6,898 bases of DNA from JBJXGC01 sp046154545. GTDB lineage: Bacteria > Chloroflexota > Dehalococcoidia > Tepidiformales > Tepidiformaceae. Positions 1 through 6,898 of this stretch are shown in pieces. The stretch spans positions 1 through 6,898 of the forward strand of contig JBJXGC010000113.1 in the NCBI GenBank assembly GCA_046154545.1. Reading direction: 5' to 3'. The notes below the pieces were generated by a model. That model worked only from the letters and a program-made list of their open reading frames with translations. It was not told where the DNA came from and ran no database searches. How positions within the stretch are numbered: position 1 is the first letter of the stretch; each line of letters opens with the position of its first letter. Both the position numbers and the translations under genes were made by a program.

Positions 1-185
1 TGTACCGCACGCCGTTCGAGCGTTTCGCCCGCTACACGCCCTGCGGTACGCCCGCCGAGGTGGCTGGGTACCTGAAGCCGTACGTTGCGGCGGGCTGCAG
101 CACCCTTAACCTGACGGCGCCGGCGGAGCACTGGGAGGAGGCCGTTGAGGGCCTGGCCGAGGTGCGGCGCCTCCTCAACACCTGA
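1..185 (+). CDS. LLM-class (luciferase-like) flavin/F420-dependent oxidoreductase, C-terminal end
   Basis: Only the last 60 codons are present. The frame runs from position 3 to a TGA at 183-185, and the 5' part lies outside the window. The visible protein contains CGTPAEVAGYLKPYVAAGC followed by STLNLTAP and a final amphipathic helix ending EVRRLLNT. This G-T-P-x-E-V ... Y-x-x-AG pattern plus a terminal helix is typical of the C-terminal end of luciferase-like monooxygenases, which are TIM-barrel enzymes using FMN or F420 to oxidise organic substrates. The substrate cannot be told from this tail. The gene converges on the Uma2 gene with a 27-bp gap in which I see no clear terminator hairpin. 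It points the same way as the cox operon but is separated from it by the antisense Uma2 gene, so it is probably a separate transcription unit. Confidence 0.7.
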   Translation, partial: YRTPFERFARYTPCGTPAEVAGYLKPYVAAGCSTLNLTAPAEHWEEAVEGLAEVRRLLNT

Positions 186-212
186 GGACGGTCCCGGTGA
201 TCGGAGGCTGGG

Positions 213-749
213 CTATTCGGCGAAGATCGCCGAGGCGGTGAACGTGAAGCCGCCGAGTGTAGCGAGGACGATCGGGTCATCGCCGCTCGCCGACTGGACG
301 CGCCCACTGTCGTGCACCTCGATCGAGCCGCTGAGGGGGTCGATGAGGAGGGTGCAGGGCACTCCGCGGTCGCGCAGGAAGGCGAGCCGGCCCCGCTGGA
401 GGTCCATCGTCTGACCTTCGGAGCGGATTTCGGCGACCATGTCCGGCATCTCGGAAGGGTACGGCCCCTGCTGTTTTGCCCGGCCGGGCATGTAGAAGGA
501 GAGGTCCGGGACACGATGGTTGTCCCGCAGCGGCCCGGGGAAGTCGAACCCGAGTTCGTGATAGCCCTGGCCGTCGGCGGTGCGGGGGTCGCGAACGGGG
601 ACGGTGGAAAGGTTCCAGGAGGCCCGGCTGTCTGGCTCTGTTCGTAGCGCCTTCCGGCACACCTCTTCGTCGATGAGTTCCCGCCATGGCTTCTCTTCCG
701 GCAGGGCGTGGAACTCCGCCAGGGACATGAGCCGCAGGGCAGTCGCCAT
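213..749 (-). CDS. Uma2-family (DUF820) PD-(D/E)XK nuclease-like protein
   Basis: This 178-residue protein matches the Uma2 pattern throughout. It has an N-terminal segment MSLAEFHALPEE followed by WRELIDEE (family consensus close to yELIDGE), then RVPDLSFY with putative catalytic D82. PDMVAEIRSEGQ supplies E107, then the helix QRGRLAFLRDRGV, then LLIDPLSGSIEVHD, and finally LGGFTFTASAIFAE, which fits the usual 'L-x-G-F ... lF' ending. Family members have a restriction-endonuclease-like fold and are abundant in cyanobacteria, Chloroflexota and actinobacteria; their cellular role is not settled. The family's conserved Lys before the 'Y-x-x-x-G-V' helix appears replaced by Arg121, so activity is uncertain. 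The length is near the usual 180-190 residues. It is convergent with the LLM gene and divergent from coxG. A TAGAAT box lies 7 nt before its ATG with no Shine-Dalgarno in between, suggesting leaderless expression. Confidence 0.8.
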   Translation of the reverse strand: MATALRLMSLAEFHALPEEKPWRELIDEEVCRKALRTEPDSRASWNLSTVPVRDPRTADGQGYHELGFDFPGPLRDNHRVPDLSFYMPGRAKQQGPYPSEMPDMVAEIRSEGQTMDLQRGRLAFLRDRGVPCTLLIDPLSGSIEVHDSGRVQSASGDDPIVLATLGGFTFTASAIFAE

Positions 750-756
750 GGCTGTA

Positions 757-762
757 ATTCTA
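757..762 (-). promoter_or_regulatory. Possible -10 box for leaderless transcription of the Uma2 gene
   Basis: Read on the - strand, TAGAAT (5/6 match to TATAAT) is followed by the 7 nt TTACAGCC-side spacer and then the ATG at 749-747. Transcription would start at or next to the A of the ATG, and no Shine-Dalgarno-like sequence fits between. I see no good -35 at 16-18 nt upstream. This TAnnnT-about-7-nt-ATG layout is known for leaderless genes in actinobacteria and Deinococcus. The assignment is a single-site inference. Confidence 0.35.
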
Positions 763-766
763 CCGC

Positions 767-795
767 TTGAGGCGGACGGATGGGACGGCTACGAT
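767..795 (+). promoter_or_regulatory. Candidate sigma70-type promoter of the cox operon
   Basis: TTGAGG (767-772) and TACGAT (790-795) are separated by exactly 17 nt, and each matches 4 of 6 consensus positions. Transcription would start near 802, leaving a leader of about 29 nt before the coxG ATG at 831, with GAGGA at 823-827 as a close ribosome binding site. The site lies in the only intergenic gap before coxG and points into the operon. No operator repeat is obvious in the 81-bp divergent spacer. Confidence 0.4.
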
Positions 796-830
796 AGCGC
801 GGCTCCGCCGGGCGAGCAGGACGAGGACAG

Positions 831-1274
831 ATGGAAGTCAGCGGTGACCACCACTTCAAGGCTCCGCCGGGTGTCGTCTACACCTGCATGCTCGACCCTG
901 TCGCGCTCAAGGCTTCGATGCCCGGCTGCGAGGAGTTCAAGGAAGTTGGCCCCGAGTCGTACGAGCTCACGATCAAGGTCGGCATCGCCGCCATCAAGGG
1001 CACCTACTCCGGCACCGTCCAGGTGAAGGACCGGGACGAGGGCAAGTCCTACCGGCTGCTGGTCTCGGGCGGCGGCAAGCCAGGGGCGGTCAACGGCGAC
1101 GCGGTGATGACGCTTACGGAGAAGGACGGCGGGACGCTCGTCCTCTATCACGGCGATGTGAAGGCCCAGGGGGCAATCGCCCGGCTCGGCAGCCGCCTCC
1201 TCGGCGGCACGGCCAAGCTCATGATCGGCCAGTTCATGAAAGCGATGGAGAAGCAGGTCGAAGCCCGCAGTTAA
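831..1274 (+). CDS. coxG: CoxG-like SRPBCC accessory protein (CO dehydrogenase subunit G family)
   Basis: This 147-residue protein has the CoxG/SRPBCC pattern. An opening beta strand MEVSGDHHFKAPPGVVY leads into a helix LDPVALKASMPGCEEF (about 21-36), with the family's typical L-x-x-C/S-x-PGC. The strands ELTIKVGIAAIKGTYSGTV (45-63) and SYRLLVSGGGKPGAVNGDA (73-91) follow, and a long C-terminal helix ILGS-type segment (about 118-144) closes the helix-grip fold. CoxG proteins accompany aerobic Mo-hydroxylases and are implicated in membrane recruitment or quinone coupling and in maturation. This one is essentially the bare SRPBCC domain, without the extended tail some CoxG proteins carry. The ATG is chosen because GAGGA lies 3 nt upstream (AGGA also 9 nt upstream) and because it starts right at the first strand. 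It is the first gene of the operon, 53 bp before coxS, an order common for form II clusters. Confidence 0.85.
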   Translation: MEVSGDHHFKAPPGVVYTCMLDPVALKASMPGCEEFKEVGPESYELTIKVGIAAIKGTYSGTVQVKDRDEGKSYRLLVSGGGKPGAVNGDAVMTLTEKDGGTLVLYHGDVKAQGAIARLGSRLLGGTAKLMIGQFMKAMEKQVEARS

Positions 1275-1327
1275 GGCAGTTCATCTGCACCCAGCACGAT
1301 CAACCACTTGCACTCAGGGAGGACACG

Positions 1328-1801
1328 ATGGCAGACCCAGTAGCAGTTTCCATGACGATCAACGGCAAGGTGCGCAAGGCGAGCGTGGAGCCGCGCCTCC
1401 TCCTCGTCCACTTCCTCCGCGAGAACCTCGGCCTGACCGGGACGCACGTCGGCTGCGACACGAGCCAGTGCGGGGCCTGCACGATCCACATCGATGGCCG
1501 CGCAGCGAAGTCGTGCACCGTCTTCACCGTCCAGGCGGACGGGGCGGAGATCATGACGATCGAAGGCCTGGCCGACGGCGAGAAGCTTCACGCCGTGCAG
1601 GAAGGCTTCTGGGAGGAGCACGGCCTCCAGTGCGGCTATTGCACCCCCGGGATGATCATGTCGAGCGTGGCCCTCCTCAAGGAGAATCCGCACCCGACGG
1701 AGGACGAGATCCGCAAGGGCATCGACGGCAACTTCTGCCGCTGCACCGGCTACCAGCACATCGTCAAAGCCATCCAGCACGCGGCGAACAAGGGGTCATA
1801 G
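1328..1801 (+). CDS. coxS: Molybdenum hydroxylase small subunit, two [2Fe-2S] clusters (CoxS type)
   Basis: This 157-residue protein has all eight cluster ligands of the family. The N-terminal plant-ferredoxin-type domain carries Cys43, Cys48, Cys51 and Cys63 (GCDTSQCGACTIHIDG). The C-terminal four-helix domain carries Cys102, Cys105, Cys137 and Cys139 (QCGYCTPGM and FCRCTGY). The protein passes electrons from the Mo site in CoxL to a FAD subunit or another acceptor. Its length matches the usual 155-165 residues, so it is complete. The start is well supported by AGGGAGGA at 1316-1323, 4 nt before the ATG. The stop TAG at 1799-1801 is only 1 nt before the coxL ATG, indicating translational coupling. 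No twin-arginine signal is present, so a cytoplasmic location is expected, as for most CoxS proteins. Confidence 0.95.
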   Translation: MADPVAVSMTINGKVRKASVEPRLLLVHFLRENLGLTGTHVGCDTSQCGACTIHIDGRAAKSCTVFTVQADGAEIMTIEGLADGEKLHAVQEGFWEEHGLQCGYCTPGMIMSSVALLKENPHPTEDEIRKGIDGNFCRCTGYQHIVKAIQHAANKGS

Positions 1802-1802
1802 C

Positions 1803-4160
<2,358 letters not shown>

Positions 4161-4162
4161 AC

Positions 4163-4205
4163 CCTCACCCCCCGGCCCCCTCTCCAGGCGAGCCTGGAGA
4201 GGGGG
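4163..4205 (+). repeat. Left terminal inverted repeat containing a 14-bp-arm palindrome
   Basis: The outer part is CCTCACCCCCCGG. The inner part has arms at 4176-4189 (CCCCCTCTCCAGGC) and 4192-4205 (GCCTGGAGAGGGGG), which are perfect complements with 2 nt between them. It starts 2 nt after the coxL TAA, so in the operon mRNA it would form a very stable GC hairpin. No T-run follows (GGAGTCCTTTG), so it is not a classical intrinsic terminator but could stall polymerase or protect the upstream 3' end. It matches the repeat at 4573-4614 in inverted orientation. Confidence 0.85.
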
Positions 4206-4560
4206 GGAGTCCTTTGAACGCGGAGTCGAGTACCTCGATGAGGTTGGTCGCGACTTGCTGATTCGTGATTCGCACGAACCGCAGACCAGATTCCTCTTCC
4301 AGGATCCGCTGACGCTCACCGTCCTGGGCAAGGTGCGCCGGGTCCTCGTGGATGGGGCCGTCAATTTCCAACGCGAGCTTGAGTTCGGCGCAGTAGAAAT
4401 CGAGGACGAAGCGCCCAACGGGGTGTTGGCGTCTGAACTTCAACCCGCGATATCCGCGGTCTTGGAGTACCGCCCAGACCAATTCTTCGGCCTCCGTCAG
4501 GGTCGTCCGGAGTTGCCGCGCCGCACGAACGTTGTTGCGAGTTCGCCGCTGCCGTTCCAT
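4165..4560 (-). CDS. DUF559-domain, Vsr-like PD-(D/E)XK endonuclease family protein
   Basis: This 131-residue protein matches the DUF559 family throughout. It begins with a basic N-terminus, then LRTTLTEAEELVWAVLQDR (18-36), then KFRRQHPVGRFVLDFY (41-56) with catalytic-type D54. Next come LKLALEIDGPIH (60-71) with E65, D67 and H71, then D80/R83 in the D-x-x-R-x-x-x-L helix, and GLRFVRITNQQV (92-103) near the end. The fold resembles very-short-patch-repair and other restriction-like nucleases; the family's biological role is unknown. The last dozen residues (PSPGSPGEGAGG) are encoded by the left inverted repeat and lie beyond the conserved domain. The gene is antisense to the cox operon and fills the repeat-bounded block. 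The ATG at 4560 is the natural start because it precedes the family-typical basic helix; a TACGAT box lies 6 nt upstream with no Shine-Dalgarno between. Confidence 0.85.
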   Translation of the reverse strand: MERQRRTRNNVRAARQLRTTLTEAEELVWAVLQDRGYRGLKFRRQHPVGRFVLDFYCAELKLALEIDGPIHEDPAHLAQDGERQRILEEESGLRFVRITNQQVATNLIEVLDSAFKGLPPSPGSPGEGAGG

Positions 4561-4566
4561 CGGGGC

Positions 4567-4572
4567 ATCGTA
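4567..4572 (-). promoter_or_regulatory. Possible -10 box for leaderless transcription of the DUF559 gene
   Basis: On the - strand TACGAT is followed by GCCCCG and the ATG at 4560, so transcription would begin at about the start codon. The hexamer equals the -10 proposed for the coxG promoter and the spacing resembles that at the Uma2 gene. The upstream -35 position falls in the palindrome and does not resemble TTGACA. This is suggestive only. Confidence 0.3.
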
Positions 4573-4614
4573 CCCCCTCTCCAGGCGCGCCTGGAGAGGG
4601 GGCAGGGGGTGAGG
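4573..4614 (-). repeat. Right terminal inverted repeat containing a perfect 30-bp palindrome
   Basis: Positions 4573-4602 are a perfect palindrome (arms 4573-4587 and 4588-4602, centred on GGCGCGCC). They are followed by CAGGGGGTGAGG, which mirrors the outer part of the left repeat. Its outer edge coincides with the first base of the GTG that could start the second CoxL gene. In the + transcript the hairpin would end about 11-14 nt before that start, leaving AGGGGGTGAGG free as a ribosome binding site. Confidence 0.85.
4604..4613 (+). promoter_or_regulatory. Ribosome binding site for the second CoxL, supplied by the inverted repeat
   Basis: AGGGGGTGAG directly precedes the two candidate starts, GTG at 4614 and TTG at 4617; no ATG is available before codon Met10 (4644). 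From the G-run (4605-4609) the spacing is 4 nt to the GTG and 7 nt to the TTG, favouring the TTG. The GTG makes the N-terminus (MLTTPVIPKL) exactly as long as that of the first copy (MATSLVLPKL). The site belongs to the right inverted repeat, not to ancestral operon sequence. Confidence 0.5.
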
Positions 4615-4616
4615 TG

Positions 4617-6898
4617 TTGACCACTCCCGTTATCCCCAAGCTCATGGGCGCCCGCGTGAAGCGGAAGGAAGACCCACGCCTTATCCAGGGCCTGGCCACC
4701 TATGTTGATGACGTGAAGCTGCCGGGGATGCTCCACCTCGCCTTCCGCCGGAGCGACGTCCCCCACGCGCGAATCAAGCACATCGACACCTCGGCGGCCG
4801 AGGCGATGGAGGGCGTCGAACGCGTGATCACCGGGGTTGAGCTGGCCAAGCATCTGCCCCCACAGCCGGTCATGACGCCGTTCCCCGCCCCGCCCCACCA
4901 TTCGATCGCCACGGACACGCTGCGCTTCGTCGGAGAACCGTATGCGGTCGTCGTGGCCAGCGACCGGTATGTCGCGCGGGACGCCGCCGACGCCATTGTC
5001 ATCGAACTCGAGGAGCTGCCGGTTGTCATCGACGCCGAGTCCCCCGGCGCGGCCCAGCTCCATGAAGGCTTCGCCGGGAACATCGCCGTCCAGGTACCGG
5101 CCGGTACTGGTGTCGATATGGCGACGGGGACGGTCGATAACTCTGCCATCGACCGCGCCTTCGCCGAGGCCGATATCGTCGTCTCCGAACGCCTGGTGAA
5201 CCACCGCCTCGCCCCGACGGCGATTGAGCCGCGGGGCGTCGTGGCCCACTGGGAGCCGGGCAAGGAGACGCTCACGGTCTGGGCCTCGACCCAGGGGCCG
5301 CACCTCTACCGCGGCTTCATTTGCGGCGCCCTCGGCCTCGGCGAAGACCAGGTCCGGGTGATCGCGCCGGAAGTCGGGGGTGGCTTCGGGGCCAAGCTGA
5401 TCTATGGCGAGGATTACGCCGCCTGCGCGATCAGCCGCCTCGTGGGCAAGCCGGTCAAGTGGATCGAAGACCGCTCGGAGGCGTTTCTCACCACGAGCCA
5501 CGGCCGCGGCATCCTCGGCTACATCGACCTCGCGGCGAAGCGAGATGGCACGGTCCTGGGCCTCAAGGCGCGGCTCATCGCCGATATCGGCGCCTACGAG
5601 ACGTTGTTCACGGCCGCCGTGCCGACCCTCACGAACGGGATGCTCAGCGGCTGCTATGACATCCGCGCCATCCGTGCCGACCTGACCGAAGTGTTCACCA
5701 ACAAGACGCCGACCGATGCCTACCGCGGCGCCGGCCGCCCCGAGGGCATCTTCTTCGTTGAGCGGATGATGGACCGGCTGGCGATCGAACTGGACATGGA
5801 CCCGGCCGAGCTGCGGCGGCACAACTTCATCCGGCCTGAGCAGTTCCCCTTCGCCACCCAGGCGGGCAACGTCTACGACTCCGGCGAATACGCGAAGTGC
5901 CTCGACAGGGCGCTCGAGAACGCCGACTGGGCCGGGCTGAAGGCCGAACGCGACCGGGCCCGGGCCGAGGGTCGTGTGGTCGGCGTGGGCATGTCGTTTT
6001 ACGTCGAAATCTGCGGCATCGGGGGCTGGGAGCACGCCAGCGTCACCGTGAACCGGGATGGCAGGGTGACCGCGACCACGGGCACGAGCGCCCACGGCCA
6101 GGGCCACGAGACCACCTTCTCCCAGATGCTCGCGGACCAGCTAGGCGTGCCGATGGACCGGATCACGATCGTCCACGGAGACACGGCCATGGTCCGCGCG
6201 GGCACAGGCACCTTCGGCAGCCGCTCACAGGTGACCGGCGGCACGGCGCTGATGAATGCCGGCGACAAGGCCCGCACGAAGATGGCCCGGTTCGCGGCCC
6301 ACCTTATGGATGCGAACCCGGACGACATGGAGTTCGCCGACGGCCAGATCCGGGTGAAGGGCTCGCCCGGCGCCGCCAAGAGCTTCGGCGAGGTCGCGGC
6401 TTTCGCTTATGCCGGCTACCAGGCGGCCCTCGCTGGCCAGAGCTGGCCGGACGACATGGAAGCGGGCGTCTCCGAGGAGGCCTTCTGGGAGGGGCAGGGT
6501 GGGACGTTCCCCTTCGGCTGCCACATCGCCATGGTCGAGATCGACCGCGAGACGGGCGAACTGAAGCTCCTGAAGATGGTCGCTGTGGACGACGCCGGGA
6601 CGATCATCAACCCGCTCATCGTCGAAGGTCAGATCCACGGCGGGCTCGCCCAGGGCATCGGCCAGGCGATGATCGAGGAGGTCGTGTACGACGAGGACGG
6701 CCAGCTCATCACGGGGTCGTTCATGGACTATGCGATCCCCCGCGCCACCGACTTCCCCATGTTCGAACTGGACAACACGGTGACTCGGTCGCCGCACACG
6801 CCCCTTGGCACCAAGGGCGTGGGCGAGGCCGGGACGATCGGCTCCACCCCCTGCATCGTCAACGCCACCGTCGACGCCCTCCGCCCGTTCGGCGTGAA
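4617..6898 (+). CDS. coxL: Molybdopterin-binding large subunit, form II CoxL / xanthine dehydrogenase family (second copy, 3' end cut by window)
   Basis: The frame is open from the TTG at 4617 to the window end with no stop, giving about 760 codons; roughly 18 C-terminal residues are missing by comparison with the first copy. It aligns with the first CoxL along its whole length, at about two-thirds identity by eye in the N-terminal part and higher near the C-terminus. Both copies share an unusual segment, GTGVDxAxGTVDNxAID. Motifs are VGGGFG (253-258), AYRGAGR (368-374), HGQG (493-496), FGSRS (533-537) and GVGEAG with Glu737, so it should be a functional form II Mo subunit of unknown substrate. 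It lacks an 8-residue stretch that the first copy has before GGWEH (the first copy's SSSLPTGG region) and one residue after VGGGFG. The start is uncertain: GTG at 4614 is equally possible, and an upstream extension through the repeat is open but implausible. Confidence 0.9.
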   Translation, partial: MTTPVIPKLMGARVKRKEDPRLIQGLATYVDDVKLPGMLHLAFRRSDVPHARIKHIDTSAAEAMEGVERVITGVELAKHLPPQPVMTPFPAPPHHSIATDTLRFVGEPYAVVVASDRYVARDAADAIVIELEELPVVIDAESPGAAQLHEGFAGNIAVQVPAGTGVDMATGTVDNSAIDRAFAEADIVVSERLVNHRLAPTAIEPRGVVAHWEPGKETLTVWASTQGPHLYRGFICGALGLGEDQVRVIAPEVGGGFGAKLIYGEDYAACAISRLVGKPVKWIEDRSEAFLTTSHGRGILGYIDLAAKRDGTVLGLKARLIADIGAYETLFTAAVPTLTNGMLSGCYDIRAIRADLTEVFTNKTPTDAYRGAGRPEGIFFVERMMDRLAIELDMDPAELRRHNFIRPEQFPFATQAGNVYDSGEYAKCLDRALENADWAGLKAERDRARAEGRVVGVGMSFYVEICGIGGWEHASVTVNRDGRVTATTGTSAHGQGHETTFSQMLADQLGVPMDRITIVHGDTAMVRAGTGTFGSRSQVTGGTALMNAGDKARTKMARFAAHLMDANPDDMEFADGQIRVKGSPGAAKSFGEVAAFAYAGYQAALAGQSWPDDMEAGVSEEAFWEGQGGTFPFGCHIAMVEIDRETGELKLLKMVAVDDAGTIINPLIVEGQIHGGLAQGIGQAMIEEVVYDEDGQLITGSFMDYAIPRATDFPMFELDNTVTRSPHTPLGTKGVGEAGTIGSTPCIVNATVDALRPFGV

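Larger units (their letters stand above)
4163..4614. mobile_element. Putative small element: DUF559 gene bounded by palindromic terminal inverted repeats
   Basis: This 452-bp block separates two CoxL paralogs that would otherwise be adjacent. Its ends are 42-43-bp inverted repeats (4163-4205 and 4573-4614) that differ by about one indel and two or three substitutions. Each begins CCTCACCCCC from the outside and contains a palindrome built on CCCCTCTCCAGGC. The single antisense DUF559 gene starts just inside the right repeat, and its stop codon is in the left repeat. By eye the interior is less GC-rich than the cox genes. I see no target-site duplication (left flank ...GCTAAAC, right flank TGTTGACC). 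There is no transposase, so this would be a non-autonomous or REP-like unit. The composite of structure plus position is seen directly; mobility is inferred. Confidence 0.55.

Noticed and set aside
32..859. A 275-codon - strand open frame overlapping the LLM end, Uma2 and coxG start
   Set aside because: It has low-complexity Arg/Ser/Pro composition and overlaps three recognisable genes in other frames; typical high-GC artefact.
4176..4205. Classical Rho-independent terminator after coxL
   Set aside because: The stem is strong but no T-run follows it, and the same palindrome recurs at the other end of the block before a gene start, so a repeat-end explanation fits better.
4497..6107. A 536-codon - strand open frame opposite the second CoxL
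   Set aside because: It is an antisense frame of a high-GC gene. Its translation is rich in His/Arg/Asp/Gly without domain motifs, and similar long - strand frames lie opposite coxS and the first coxL.

Overview
This is a high-GC bacterial window dominated by an operon for a molybdenum hydroxylase of the carbon monoxide dehydrogenase (Cox) / xanthine dehydrogenase superfamily, on the + strand. F420/flavin-type luciferase-like (LLM) oxidoreductases, Uma2 nucleases and expanded form II CoxL paralogs occurring together would fit Chloroflexota (for example Dehalococcoidia/SAR202-like lineages) or an actinobacterial-type genome. That is a weak inference; nothing here fixes the taxon.

Layout: (1) positions 1-185 hold the 3' end of an LLM-class oxidoreductase. 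(2) A Uma2-family PD-(D/E)XK protein lies convergent to it on the - strand (213-749). (3) A short divergent spacer (750-830) carries a plausible sigma70-type promoter for the cox operon and a -10-like box placed for leaderless transcription of the Uma2 gene. (4) coxG (831-1274), coxS (1328-1801) and coxL (1803-4160) follow closely, each with a visible ribosome binding site. (5) A 452-bp block (4163-4614) with 42-43-bp terminal inverted repeats, each containing a near-perfect palindrome, sits right after the coxL stop. It carries an antisense DUF559 (Vsr-like endonuclease) gene filling almost the whole block. (6) A second full-scale CoxL paralog begins exactly at the right edge of this block, on a GTG or TTG codon, and runs off the window.

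How the parts work together: CoxS carries two [2Fe-2S] clusters and CoxL the molybdopterin-cytosine dinucleotide cofactor. CoxG is an SRPBCC accessory protein linked to maturation or membrane/quinone coupling. Both CoxL copies carry AYRGAGR in the active-site loop, the form II signature, rather than AYxCSFR of true CO-oxidising MoCu-CODH, so the substrate is probably not CO and is unknown. No FAD subunit (coxM) is visible; it may lie downstream. The two large subunits look like a tandem duplication later split by the DUF559 block, which is the most interesting structure here because it resembles a small nuclease-bearing palindromic mobile element.
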